A stretch of 41,777 nucleotides of DNA from Bacillota bacterium (GTDB lineage Bacteria; Bacillota; Clostridia; Peptostreptococcales; Anaerovoracaceae). Below are positions 30,307-37,994 of this stretch, piece after piece. The notes beneath the pieces are model-generated. The model was not told where the DNA came from. It did no database searches and saw only the letters and a list, made by a program, of their open reading frames with translations. The DNA lies in assembly GCA_017397825.1 (NCBI GenBank), contig JAFQHT010000002.1:1-41777 (forward strand), written 5' to 3'. The translations under genes were made by a program, and so were the position numbers. Each line of letters starts with the position of its first letter. The first letter of the stretch is position 1.

Positions 30307-31320
30307 ATGCGTATTGCTATTATGGGGGCTGGTGCTCTCGGTACAATTTTAGGAGCTTATATTGCAAAGGCTGGTTATGATGTAGTATTAATCGACCCAT
30401 ATAAAGAACATGTGGATGCACTTAATGAAAAGGGTGCGCATGTTATCGGTAAGGTTGACTTCGTTCAGCCTGTAAAGGCAATTACACCTGACCAGATGGA
30501 AGGTATTTATGATCTTGTTATCTACCTTGCTAAGCAGACTTATAACGATGTTGCAATTCCTCAGATTATGGCACACATCGACGAAAACAGTACAGTATGC
30601 GTAGGCCAGAACGGTATTCCTGAATACGCAGTAAGTGCTGCTATCGGTGAAGAAAGAGTTGTTGGTTCTCCAGTAGGCTGGGGCGCTACATTCATCGGCC
30701 CTGGCGTTTCCGAACTGACTACAAAAGTTGAAAACATGGGCTTCACTCTTGGTTCCCTCGTTGGTCCTGTAAACGACAGAGTACTGAAGACTAAGGAAAT
30801 ACTTGAAACTATGTGTGAAACAGTAGTTTCCGACAACCTTTTAGGCCTTCGCTGGACTAAGCTTCTCATGAACTCCACATTCAGCGGACTTTCAACTGCT
30901 CTTGGTACTGTTTTTGCTACAATCCTTGACAATGATGATACAATGAAGCTCATCCTCAAGATTGGTAAAGAATGTCTTGACGTAGCTGCAGGTCTTGGAA
31001 TCACTCTGGAAGATTATGAAGGATACGACTTCTATCAGACATTCAAGAGAGGTAATGAAAAGACTAATGCTGAATCTATCGCTAAGATCAGAGAAATCTG
31101 GCAGGCTCACTATCTTGGTGTTGCCAGCATGTATCAGGACCTTACAAAGGGCCGCAAGTGCGAAATTTACGATATCAACGGTGTTGTATGCGAATCCGGA
31201 CGTAAGTGCGGCGTGCCTACACCTGTAAATGACATGGTAGTTAAAGTTGTTGCAGGAATTCAGGACGGCAAGTATGAACTGAGCCAGGACAACATCCAGT
31301 TCTTCAAAGATCTGATTTAA
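30307..31320 (+). CDS. Ketopantoate reductase (ApbA/PanE) family oxidoreductase
   Basis: A 337-residue NAD(P)-dependent oxidoreductase. The Rossmann motif GAGALGTILGAYIAKAG is at the N-terminus, the NGIPE segment after VCVGQ is typical of the family, and the catalytic lysine region is LRWTKLLMNSTFSGLSTALG. The C-terminal helical domain ends normally. True PanE makes pantoate for CoA. Here several points argue for a catabolic 2-ketoacid/2-hydroxyacid reductase instead: control by sigma-54 and a PAS activator, strong codon bias, no pan genes nearby, and a length above the usual 290-310. D-mandelate-type dehydrogenases in this family reduce branched 2-ketoacids, which would suit branched-chain amino acid fermentation. 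Substrate remains inference. The start follows AGGAGGTATATATT. Confidence 0.85.
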   Translation: MRIAIMGAGALGTILGAYIAKAGYDVVLIDPYKEHVDALNEKGAHVIGKVDFVQPVKAITPDQMEGIYDLVIYLAKQTYNDVAIPQIMAHIDENSTVCVGQNGIPEYAVSAAIGEERVVGSPVGWGATFIGPGVSELTTKVENMGFTLGSLVGPVNDRVLKTKEILETMCETVVSDNLLGLRWTKLLMNSTFSGLSTALGTVFATILDNDDTMKLILKIGKECLDVAAGLGITLEDYEGYDFYQTFKRGNEKTNAESIAKIREIWQAHYLGVASMYQDLTKGRKCEIYDINGVVCESGRKCGVPTPVNDMVVKVVAGIQDGKYELSQDNIQFFKDLI

Positions 31321-31359
31321 CAGGCATTTATCCATCCAAGGTTAAATAAAGTAAAGAAA

Positions 31360-31397
31360 GAAAAGAAGGCAATTAAATTTGTCTTCTTTTCTTTTTG
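31360..31397 (+). terminator. Terminator after the ketopantoate reductase-family gene
   Basis: GAAAAGAAG (31360-31368) pairs with CTTCTTTTC (31383-31391), extended by CAA/TTG inside, followed by TTTTTG. Confidence 0.75.
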
Positions 31398-31406
31398 CCG
31401 GAGGAA

Positions 31407-31435
31407 TTGTCCGGGGCGGCATCCTGTGGTAAAAT
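31407..31435 (+). promoter_or_regulatory. Candidate promoter of the prepilin peptidase gene
   Basis: TTGTCC (31407-31412), 17 bp, TAAAAT (31430-31435). Transcription would start near 31442, about 20 nt before the coding region. Confidence 0.5.
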
Positions 31436-31464
31436 GTTGGTACACAAAAGAAAGGATCAGGGGT

Positions 31465-32184
31465 ATGGAAAGAGAAATTACTGTAATTTTTATAACATGC
31501 GGTGTGGCTATTCTGATGGGGATTCTGGCAGGAAGCGGCGCGGTATATTTTTTTAACCGTATACCGGGAATGTGGCTTTGCGATTATGGGGAGGAACCAT
31601 CGGAAGAACTGCTTCATCCGACTTGTCAGAGGATAAAGAGTACGCCGTGGAAATATGTTATTACAGGATTCTTTATTATAATTGGAATCAAACTGGGCAT
31701 GGAAGACCCGCTGTTTGCTGTGCCGGCGATAGCGGCAATATGGCTGCTTCTTGAAATGGCCATTGCCGATGTGAAGTACATGATTGTACCGGACCAGCTG
31801 ATTATGCTGCTGGTGGTCTGCGGGCTGGGATTTATACCTCACCATGCGCTGGGCGTTATGGACTGTCTGTGGGGAGCGGTCATTGGTTTTGGTGTAATGC
31901 TGGTCATTGCCCTTGTGGGCAGGCTCATGTATAAGAAACCTGCAGTGGGCGGTGCCGATGTGAAGCTTTTTGCGGCGCTGGGACTTTGCTGCGGTACTGA
32001 TGGCATACTGGTGATTTTTGTGCTTACAACTTTTATAAGTGCAGCACATTTCGTGTGGCTTATGGCCCGGCGCGGCGCAAAACTGTCTGATGAAAGAGCG
32101 ATGGTTCCATATATTGCTCTTTCTGCAACTTTATATCTAGTCATTTTGCACGAAATGAGTTATAATATAATGATACAATTTTAA
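31465..32184 (+). CDS. A24-family prepilin peptidase
   Basis: A 239-residue integral membrane aspartic peptidase of the type IV prepilin peptidase family. Six to seven hydrophobic segments are visible. The two catalytic aspartates are in AIADVKYMIVPDQL and in GGADVKLFAALGLCCG, the latter replacing the usual GxGD with GGAD. The N-terminal cytoplasmic loop (GEEPSEELLHPTCQRIKSTPWK) lacks the CxxC zinc pair of the N-methyltransferase domain, so this is the short type that may only cleave. ATG 31465 is chosen over an in-frame ATG at 31426, which lies between the promoter boxes. No pilin genes are near; substrates could be type IV pilins or Com pseudopilins elsewhere. Confidence 0.82.
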   Translation: MEREITVIFITCGVAILMGILAGSGAVYFFNRIPGMWLCDYGEEPSEELLHPTCQRIKSTPWKYVITGFFIIIGIKLGMEDPLFAVPAIAAIWLLLEMAIADVKYMIVPDQLIMLLVVCGLGFIPHHALGVMDCLWGAVIGFGVMLVIALVGRLMYKKPAVGGADVKLFAALGLCCGTDGILVIFVLTTFISAAHFVWLMARRGAKLSDERAMVPYIALSATLYLVILHEMSYNIMIQF

Positions 32185-32211
32185 TTTTGAAAACAGAAAG
32201 AGAGAATATAA

Positions 32212-32514
32212 ATGATTACAAGTAAACAGAGAAGTTATCTCCGCAGTCTGGCACACAGCATTGATCCGGTGGTATATATCGGCAAGGCTGGTGTAACAGA
32301 AAATGTTATTAAAGAAATAGACCAGGCTCTGGAAGCAAGAGAACTGGTAAAGGTAAAGATTCAGGAAGGCTGCGAACTGGCAGCAAAAGATGTTGCCAAC
32401 GAAATCTTACCTGGACTTGAAGCAGAATTTGTACAGGCAATCGGCCGCAAATTCACTCTTTACAGAGAATCCAAAGAAAATAAGCAGATTGAGCTTCCAA
32501 AAGCTAAGAAATAA
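32212..32514 (+). CDS. yhbY: YhbY-family RNA-binding protein
   Basis: A 100-residue CRM-domain protein. The family pattern is clear: ITSKQRSYLRSLAHSIDPVV, then YIGKAGVTENVIKEIDQALEARELVKVKI, and a GRKFTLYRES ending, which includes the GxxG-like loop of the RNA-binding fold. YhbY is linked to assembly of the large ribosomal subunit. It starts behind AAAGAGAG and precedes truA by about 35 bp, in an apparent operon with translation and nucleotide genes. Confidence 0.92.
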   Translation: MITSKQRSYLRSLAHSIDPVVYIGKAGVTENVIKEIDQALEARELVKVKIQEGCELAAKDVANEILPGLEAEFVQAIGRKFTLYRESKENKQIELPKAKK

Positions 32515-32548
32515 TTGCCAGTAAAGGGGAATGACCGTCAGGTACAGT

Positions 32549-33316
32549 ATGAAAAAAAATATTTTGCTTACAATTGAATATGACGGTACCGGGTTCAAAG
32601 GCTGGCAGAGGCAGCCGGAGGTCAGGACTGTGCAGGGTGAACTTGAAAGGGTGCTTTCTTTCGCCTGCAAAGAGGAAATCACAATAAACGGTACAAGCCG
32701 CACTGATGCCGGCGTACATGCCCTGGGGCAGAGAGCAACTTTCACCATGACTTCGGGCCTGCCGGTAGAAAAGCTGCCCAGAGTGGTAAACAACCTTCTT
32801 TGCGGCGGCATGCACTCACTTCATCCCGTAGGCGATATACGGATTGTAGCGGCCGAAGAGGTAAGCGAAGATTTTCACGCACGGTTTGACAGCAAGGGCA
32901 AGAAGTACCGCTATATAATCAGGAACACGCCGGAAGCAGATATTTTCCGCAGGAATTACTGCTATCAGGTAGCGGAAAAACTGGATGTGGAAGCAATGAA
33001 GGATGCTGCTGAATATATTGTGGGGACTCATGATTTCAAGTGTTTCCAGGCAGCTGGCGGTGAAGAAAAAGAAACCACAGTCAGAACAATTCATAGCCTC
33101 ACTGTACAAAGAGACGGTGAAAATGTTATAATTGAAGTGGCCGGTGACGGTTTTCTCTATAATATGGTGAGAATCATCACAGGCACACTGGTTGAAGCAG
33201 GACTTGGCAAAAAACAGCCGGCAGAGCTTAAAACAATTATTGAAAGCAAAGACAGACGCAATGCGGGACACACCGCACCTGCTGAAGGCTTATATTTAGT
33301 TGAAGTATATTATTAA
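32549..33316 (+). CDS. truA: tRNA pseudouridine(38-40) synthase TruA
   Basis: A 255-residue TruA of usual length. It isomerises uridines 38-40 in the tRNA anticodon arm. The catalytic aspartate D53 is in [14 protein letters not shown]. Other family features are the opening [33 protein letters not shown], and [22 protein letters not shown] near the end. Two starts are possible: ATG 32531 adds six residues but sits only 2-3 nt after AAAGGGG, while ATG 32549 gives the typical N-terminus with a weak AGGT site. I prefer 32549 on family grounds. It lies between yhbY and the dCMP deaminase gene. Confidence 0.92.
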   Translation: MKKNILLTIEYDGTGFKGWQRQPEVRTVQGELERVLSFACKEEITINGTSRTDAGVHALGQRATFTMTSGLPVEKLPRVVNNLLCGGMHSLHPVGDIRIVAAEEVSEDFHARFDSKGKKYRYIIRNTPEADIFRRNYCYQVAEKLDVEAMKDAAEYIVGTHDFKCFQAAGGEEKETTVRTIHSLTVQRDGENVIIEVAGDGFLYNMVRIITGTLVEAGLGKKQPAELKTIIESKDRRNAGHTAPAEGLYLVEVYY

Positions 33317-33332
33317 TCCGGAGGTAAACAGA

Positions 33333-33782
33333 ATGAACAGACCTAGCTGGGACGAATATTTCATGGAAATGGCTGAGCTTACAGCCAAGAGATCTTCCTG
33401 CATGAGAAGAAATGTAGGTGCAGTTATTGTAAAGGACAAGCGTGCCGTTGCCACAGGCTATAACGGAGCGCCTGTAGGTCTGCCTCACTGCGAAGAAAAA
33501 GGCGGATGCCTCCGCCAGCAGCTGGGAGTGCCTTCCGGACAGAGACACGAACTGTGCAGAGCACTGCATGCTGAACAGAATGCAATTATTCAGGCGGCTT
33601 CCATGGGACATGCTATTGAAGGGGGCACAATTTACATAACACATCAGCCTTGCGTGATTTGCGCAAAGATGATTGTGAATGCCGGAATCAAGCGTATTGT
33701 GGTCAAGGAAGGCTACCCTGACGAACTGGCAGTGGAAATTCTGGATGAAGCAGGACTTAAAGTAGAAAAAATAGGAGAATAA
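33333..33782 (+). CDS. dCMP deaminase family protein (ComEB-like)
   Basis: A 149-residue zinc-dependent deaminase. The zinc site is H79 and E81 in LHAEQNAI with C107 and C110 in [10 protein letters not shown]81 being the proton shuttle. The insert [23 protein letters not shown] carries additional cysteines found in dCMP deaminases of Bacillota, where the gene is called comEB. The expected reaction is dCMP to dUMP for thymidylate supply. ATG 33333 follows GGAGGTAAACAG; an in-frame ATG at 33300 is inside truA and lacks a ribosome site. Confidence 0.9.
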   Translation: MNRPSWDEYFMEMAELTAKRSSCMRRNVGAVIVKDKRAVATGYNGAPVGLPHCEEKGGCLRQQLGVPSGQRHELCRALHAEQNAIIQAASMGHAIEGGTIYITHQPCVICAKMIVNAGIKRIVVKEGYPDELAVEILDEAGLKVEKIGE

Positions 33783-33787
33783 GTAAA

Positions 33788-34888
33788 ATGTATAATACAT
33801 TATGGATTACATTTCTTGTATCCTTTGTAGCATCTCTTGCAATGACTCCCGTGGCAATCTGGCTGGCACCTAAAATAGGGGCCATCGATGTGCCGAAGGA
33901 CGGCAGACGTATGCATACCAAGGCAATGCCCCGTTTCGGAGGTCTTGCGATTTTCGTGGGAACAACGCTTTCCATGCTCATTTTCCTGACCTTTGATCAG
34001 AGGGTGGTAGGAATAATGGTAGGCGGTGTGCTGATTTATATTCTGGGAGTACTGGATGACCTGAAAAACCTGCCTGCAAAGGTAAAATTCCTCGGTCAGA
34101 TTGTCATTGCAATTATAATGTACATGTACGATATCAGAATTGAGTTTATCACCAACTTCTTTGGTGAAGGCAAAAGTTACTTCGGCGCAGCCCTATGTTT
34201 CGTGGTTACAATTCTCTGGATTGTGGGTATTACCAACACAGTAAACCTGATTGACGGGCTTGACGGGCTGGCGGCAGGAACATCTGCCATTGCATCCCTT
34301 TGCATTGCTTACGTAGCGTATATTCATGGTATGTACCTTGTATCCGGCTCCATGCTTGCGCTGGCAGGCGGGGCACTGGGTTTCCTTCCGTTCAATTTTT
34401 ATCCGGCAAAGATATTTATGGGTGACGGAGGGTCATTGTACCTTGGTTTTATGTTGGCCACACTATCCATTCTGGGACCGGTAAAGAGTGCTACAATCGT
34501 GGCGGTAATTATTCCGGTACTGGTGCTGGGACTGCCGATATTTGATACAGCCTTTGCAATTTTCAGGAGAATGGTAAACAAGCGCCCTATTATGGAAGCT
34601 GATAAAGGCCATCTGCACCACAGACTGATGAGTCTGGGATACGGGCAGAGAAGAGCGACACTGATGCTTTACTGCGTGAGCGGCATCATGGGTGTGGCGG
34701 CGGTAACGTACAGCAGAGGCCTGTGGATGGAAACAATCGGTCTTTTTGCAATATCGTTCCTTATGATATATATTTTCCTGACCGATGCAAACAGTGCAAT
34801 TCCGCATATAAAACAGCCTAAAACGGTTATTAAAAAGACTTCATTGGTGGTAGAAGAATATAAGACTGTCAGTGAAGAGGATGAATAA
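33788..34888 (+). CDS. tagO: Undecaprenyl-phosphate GlcNAc-1-phosphate transferase (TagO/WecA family)
   Basis: A 366-residue polytopic membrane enzyme with about ten or eleven hydrophobic segments. It transfers a sugar-1-phosphate from a UDP-sugar to undecaprenyl phosphate, the first step of wall teichoic acid or similar glycopolymer synthesis. Family motifs are RFGGLAIF, GVLDDLKNLPAKVKFLGQ, NLIDGLDGLAAG, MGDGGSLYLGF and the cytoplasmic HLHHRLMSLG, which distinguishes TagO/WecA from MraY. It starts 5 bp after the deaminase gene behind AGGAGAATAAG and is the last gene before a leader with a terminator. The exact sugar cannot be read from sequence. Confidence 0.9.
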   Translation: MYNTLWITFLVSFVASLAMTPVAIWLAPKIGAIDVPKDGRRMHTKAMPRFGGLAIFVGTTLSMLIFLTFDQRVVGIMVGGVLIYILGVLDDLKNLPAKVKFLGQIVIAIIMYMYDIRIEFITNFFGEGKSYFGAALCFVVTILWIVGITNTVNLIDGLDGLAAGTSAIASLCIAYVAYIHGMYLVSGSMLALAGGALGFLPFNFYPAKIFMGDGGSLYLGFMLATLSILGPVKSATIVAVIIPVLVLGLPIFDTAFAIFRRMVNKRPIMEADKGHLHHRLMSLGYGQRRATLMLYCVSGIMGVAAVTYSRGLWMETIGLFAISFLMIYIFLTDANSAIPHIKQPKTVIKKTSLVVEEYKTVSEEDE

Positions 34889-34893
34889 TTTAA

Positions 34894-34899
34894 TATAAT
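34894..34899 (+). promoter_or_regulatory. Candidate -10 box of the TM1266-ABC operon
   Basis: A perfect TATAAT immediately after tagO, with no good -35 at the proper distance. A promoter is needed upstream of the terminator at 34994 if the downstream genes have their own transcript. Confidence 0.4.
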
Positions 34900-34905
34900 T
34901 TATTT

Positions 34906-35027
34906 AAAGAATGTTTTGCTGGTACTGACGCCCGAAGGATTTCTGAGGGGAAAGGCTGAATAAATAGTCTGACTTTTATGATTTTTACATCTGGAGTGCC
35001 TGCATTTTTTGCCGGCACTCTTTTTTT
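34906..35027 (+). promoter_or_regulatory. Possible structured leader (riboswitch or attenuator) of the TM1266-ABC operon
   Basis: About 85 nt of GC-richer sequence (34920-34975, with GACGCCCGAAGG, CTGAGGGGAAAGGC and GAATAAATAGTC) precede a strong terminator (34994-35027). GCC/GGC and CCC/GGG pairings can be drawn, but I could not match it to a riboswitch class I know. The terminator T run touches the next gene's ribosome site. Confidence 0.4.
34994..35027 (+). terminator. Terminator directly upstream of the TM1266-like gene
   Basis: GAGTGCC (34994-35000) pairs with GGCACTC (35014-35020), followed by seven Ts. Only AGAGGAGGAACAGTT separates it from the next start codon, which favours a regulatory attenuator over a simple tagO terminator. 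Confidence 0.85.
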
Positions 35028-35042
35028 AGAGGAGGAACAGTT

Positions 35043-35300
35043 ATGGAAACGAGAGTAGCTTTGATAAGTATTATCGTGGAAGACATTGAGGCAGCAGAAA
35101 GTATTAACAGACTGCTTCACGAGAACAGACAGTATATTATAGGACGCATGGGTCTGCCTTATCGTGAAAAAGGAATTTCAATTATAAGCGTGGCCATAGA
35201 CGGACCTATGAACGCAATCAGCGCACTTTCCGGAAAGCTTGGAGCAATCCCGGGGGTCAGCACTAAAACAGTATATTCAAAAGCTCAGGAGGACAAGTAA
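35043..35300 (+). CDS. TM1266-like iron-only hydrogenase system regulator family protein
   Basis: An 85-residue protein of the family annotated as 'iron-only hydrogenase system regulator' (Thermotoga TM1266), with a NikR-C/ACT-like ferredoxin fold. The pattern RVALISIIVEDIEAAESINRLLHENRQYIIGRMG, then GISIISVAIDGPMNAISALSGKLGAIPGV is characteristic. It has no DNA-binding domain, so a direct transcription role is doubtful; small-ligand or metal sensing is more likely. Homologues often sit near hydE/F/G maturases. Here it heads an operon with an ABC importer, 11 kb from hydCBA. Ribosome site AGAGGAGG. Confidence 0.82.
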   Translation: METRVALISIIVEDIEAAESINRLLHENRQYIIGRMGLPYREKGISIISVAIDGPMNAISALSGKLGAIPGVSTKTVYSKAQEDK

Positions 35301-35301
35301 G

Positions 35302-36315
35302 ATGAAGACAACAAAGATGAAAAAGATTTCAGTAATGGTACTGGCTATGATGATTGTGTTCGCAATGTTTGCAGGCTGTGCCCGTGATGCAGTTGATGAG
35401 CAGGGCGGAGACACCGGAACTGTGACAGAAGTTGTAAAAGTAGCAGCTCTCAACGGACCTACAGGAATGGCCATGGTAAAACTTATGGATCAGACTGACA
35501 AGTATGAAGTGAGCACATTCCAGGCACCGACTGATGTAACAGGCAAAATTATCAGCGGAGAAGTGGACGTGGCAGCAGTACCTTCAAATCTGGCTGCAGT
35601 ATTATATAACAAGACAGAAGGAAAAGTGGTGGCAGTGAGTCCTATAGCTATGGGAGTCCTTCATATTCTTGGCAATAATGCCGGTGTGTCAGAAGTGGCA
35701 GAACTTGCCGGAAAAACAATTGTAGCCAGCGGACAAGGCGGAACCCCTGAATATGTGCTTCAGAAGGTACTTGAACATGCAGGACTTACTATTTACGAAG
35801 ATGTACAGATTGAATGGCTGGCAAATCATGCAGAAGTAAATACGAAACTGCAGACTCAGGCAGGAACCATTGCAATGATTCCTGAACCTTTTGTTTCCAC
35901 GGCTTTAAGCACAGGAAATGCAGCAGTTTCTGAAGTTTTCGATATGAACAGCCTCTGGGAAGAAGCTACAGGACAGGGACTTCCAATGGGCGTATTGGTA
36001 GCACAGAAAGCATTTGTGGAAGAAAGAGAAGCGGATCTGAAAGTGCTTCTCAATGACCTTGCGGATTCCGTTGCATTTGTAAACGAAGCATCTGATGAAG
36101 CAGCAGCATTTGTTGCAGAAAAAGGATTTATCGGTAAGCCGGAGATTGCGAAAGCAGCTATTCCTAACTGCCATATTGTCCTCTACATGGGTGAAGACGG
36201 CTCTGAACTTGGAGCAACAATTCTTAAAACATTCAATCAGACCTTATTTGAAATGGCACCGGCTTCCGTAGGAGGCAAGTTGCCTGGAGAAGATTTATAT
36301 TATGTCGGAAAATAA
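35302..36315 (+). CDS. ABC transporter substrate-binding lipoprotein (NitT/TauT/Thi5-like)
   Basis: A 337-residue exported lipoprotein. The signal peptide has basic residues (KTTKMKK), a hydrophobic core and a lipobox MFAGC (Cys about 27). The mature part resembles NMT1/SsuA-type periplasmic binding proteins: VKVAALNGPTGMAMVKLMDQ, GEVDVAAVPSNLAAVLYNKT, LAGKTIVASGQGGTPEYVLQKVL and AMIPEPFVSTAL. ATG 35302 follows AGGAGGACAAG at the end of the TM1266-like gene; an in-frame ATG 63 bp upstream is inside that gene. The gene overlaps the permease-ATPase start by 14 bp. Ligand is unknown; the family carries nitrate, sulfonates, thiamine precursors and others. Confidence 0.87.
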   Translation: MKTTKMKKISVMVLAMMIVFAMFAGCARDAVDEQGGDTGTVTEVVKVAALNGPTGMAMVKLMDQTDKYEVSTFQAPTDVTGKIISGEVDVAAVPSNLAAVLYNKTEGKVVAVSPIAMGVLHILGNNAGVSEVAELAGKTIVASGQGGTPEYVLQKVLEHAGLTIYEDVQIEWLANHAEVNTKLQTQAGTIAMIPEPFVSTALSTGNAAVSEVFDMNSLWEEATGQGLPMGVLVAQKAFVEEREADLKVLLNDLADSVAFVNEASDEAAAFVAEKGFIGKPEIAKAAIPNCHIVLYMGEDGSELGATILKTFNQTLFEMAPASVGGKLPGEDLYYVGK

Positions 36316-37675
36316 AAGAAAAAATATTATAGCAAGCCTGCTGTGGCTTGCCATCTGGCAAGCCGCAGCAGCAGCCGTTGGAAACGGGCTGCTGCTGCCA
36401 GGGCCGGCTGGTACAGTCCGGGCCCTGGCAGGCCTTGCGGTTACAGGAGAGTTTTATCTGAATATGGGCTGGACCTTTTTCAGGTGCATTCTGGCCATGG
36501 TACTTTCTTTTGGTGCGGGAGCTTTGTGCGCAGGTGCAGCCTGCAGGTGGCCTGCTGCCAAAAGCATACTGAGCCTGCCGGTAGCTTTTTTTAAAGCAGT
36601 TCCGGTTATGGCGCTTGTTATATATGTTATCCTGCTGGCAGATTCAGACTGGGTAGCTGTTATAGTGTGCTTTTTTATGTGCTTTCCCATTGTGTATGCA
36701 AATATCCTGGCGGGGCTTGAGTCAATGCCCGAAGAGTATCTGGAGCTTACCCGGATTTATGGGCTTGGACGCTGGCAGAGAATCAGGCTGATTTATGTTC
36801 CCGGAATTTTACCGCACATCAGGTCAGCAGTGAGCCTTATTGCCGGAATCAGCTGGAAAGCTGTGGTGGCAGCAGAAGTTTTGTCAATTCCAAAGTATTC
36901 TCTGGGATATGAAATGCTCAATGCAAAATATTATCTGGAAACAGCCAATCTGTTTGCATATATTGTTACTATTGTGGCATTGAGTCTGGCTTTTGAGAAA
37001 CTCATAAAAGCTGCGATGAACAGGATTGAGTGGCACGGATATGAAGGAAGCAAGGTTGAAAGGGGAAGAAGCGTTAATGATACATCATTATCAGCCCCTG
37101 AAGTTTCCTGCCACAGCCTTTCAAAATCTTTTGGAGGCAAATTGGTTTTAGACGATGTGAATGTTACCTTCGGAGAGGGAAAGGTTACTGCAGTTATGGG
37201 ACCTTCCGGTGAAGGCAAAACTACCCTTGCCAGAATTATTGCAGGTCTTGAAACTGCAGACGGTGGCCAGGTGGAATTTTCAGATGAGGCTGTAGTTTCA
37301 TTTCTGTTTCAGGAAGACAGACTGCTGCCTTGGCTCAATATTTATGACAACATAGTGCTGTCTGTGGGCGGCGCTGAGTGCAGCGCGCGGGTGCGCACGC
37401 TGGCAGAGCGTCTTGAAATTTCTGATACGCTCTGGCAGCTTCCGGCTGCCCTCAGCGGCGGCATGCGTCACAGAGCAGCACTTGCAAGGACTTTCCTTGC
37501 AGAATGCAACCTGCTCATACTTGACGAACCTTTCCGCGGGCTGGATGATGCCCTGAAAGAACGCATCGTAAATAAACTATGGGAGATTGAAACCGCTGGC
37601 AAAACCGTGATTCTGATTACTCACAATCAGGATGATGTTGAAAAGCTGGGGGATGTGGTGGCAAAACTGCAGTAA
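36302..37675 (+). CDS. Fused ABC permease and ATP-binding protein
   Basis: A 457-residue fusion. Residues 1-240 are a BPD-type permease of the NitT/TauT group with about six hydrophobic segments and the EAA loop (EYLELTRIYGLGRWQRIRLIYVPGILPHI split over the coupling region). A linker of about 25 residues leads to an ABC ATPase (residues 265-457), with Walker A GPSGEGKTT, Q-loop SFLFQEDRLLPW, signature LSGGMRHRAALAR and Walker B LLILDEPFRGLDD. Normally these are two genes (SsuC/SsuB type). One polypeptide would form a homodimeric importer. The start overlaps the lipoprotein gene, ensuring coupled synthesis. A strong terminator follows. Confidence 0.9.
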   Translation: MSENKRKNIIASLLWLAIWQAAAAAVGNGLLLPGPAGTVRALAGLAVTGEFYLNMGWTFFRCILAMVLSFGAGALCAGAACRWPAAKSILSLPVAFFKAVPVMALVIYVILLADSDWVAVIVCFFMCFPIVYANILAGLESMPEEYLELTRIYGLGRWQRIRLIYVPGILPHIRSAVSLIAGISWKAVVAAEVLSIPKYSLGYEMLNAKYYLETANLFAYIVTIVALSLAFEKLIKAAMNRIEWHGYEGSKVERGRSVNDTSLSAPEVSCHSLSKSFGGKLVLDDVNVTFGEGKVTAVMGPSGEGKTTLARIIAGLETADGGQVEFSDEAVVSFLFQEDRLLPWLNIYDNIVLSVGGAECSARVRTLAERLEISDTLWQLPAALSGGMRHRAALARTFLAECNLLILDEPFRGLDDALKERIVNKLWEIETAGKTVILITHNQDDVEKLGDVVAKLQ

Positions 37676-37686
37676 AAAATTTACAG

Positions 37687-37730
37687 GCGGACAAAAGATG
37701 CGTTGCAAGCGCAGCTTGTCCGCTTTTTTG
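37687..37730 (+). terminator. Terminator after the ABC fusion gene
   Basis: GCGGACAA (37687-37694) pairs with TTGTCCGC (37716-37723), with an inner TGCG/CGCA stem, then TTTTTT. The outer arm is the first copy of a repeat found again downstream. Confidence 0.8.
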
Positions 37731-37908
37731 AAGGTAAGCAAGCTTTTTTGATGCTAGGGCGGACAAATGACCTTGCGGCAACAGTTTTGACCGCAATTTT
37801 AACGGAGCAAAGCTCTTTTTCATAGAAAAAACTGCCCCAGACGGGTTTTCGAGCAAAAAATGCAAAATAAAGCGGACAAACTGCACGCAGGAGGCTGAAT
37901 TTGTCCGC
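37687..37908. repeat. Cluster of GCGGACAAA repeats in the gap before the GTPase gene
   Basis: GCGGACAA(A) occurs at 37687, 37759 and 37872 on the plus strand and inverted at 37716-37723 and 37900-37908. The outermost copies are inverted relative to each other, 222 bp apart. Other small hairpins lie between: TTGCGG/CCGCAA (37773/37791) and GAGC-AAA-GCTC followed by Ts (37805-37819). No ORF is supported in this 319-bp gap. Confidence 0.6.
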
Positions 37909-37932
37909 ATCAGTTTTATTTCAAATATCATT

Positions 37933-37960
37933 TTGTGGAATGACTCTTTTGTGGTACAAT
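37933..37960 (+). promoter_or_regulatory. Candidate promoter of the GTPase-nuclease operon
   Basis: TTGTGG (37933-37938), 16 bp, TACAAT (37955-37960). Transcription would start near 37967, about 28 nt before the start codon. Confidence 0.45.
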
Positions 37961-37994
37961 ATAAATATAAAAAAAGAAGCAGGAGCAGCAAAAA

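Noticed and set aside
30307..31320. Naming the gene panE
   Set aside because: Sigma-54 control, length and context do not fit pantothenate synthesis; only the family is safe.
31342..32049. A 235-codon minus-strand frame over the prepilin peptidase gene
   Set aside because: It begins inside the peptidase gene and ends in the upstream terminator region; composition is His/Gln/Arg-rich and unlike any protein family.
34920..34990. TPP, SAM, ZTP, fluoride or THF riboswitch in the leader before the TM1266-like gene
   Set aside because: None of the conserved core strings I remember for these classes is present; kept only as an unclassified leader.
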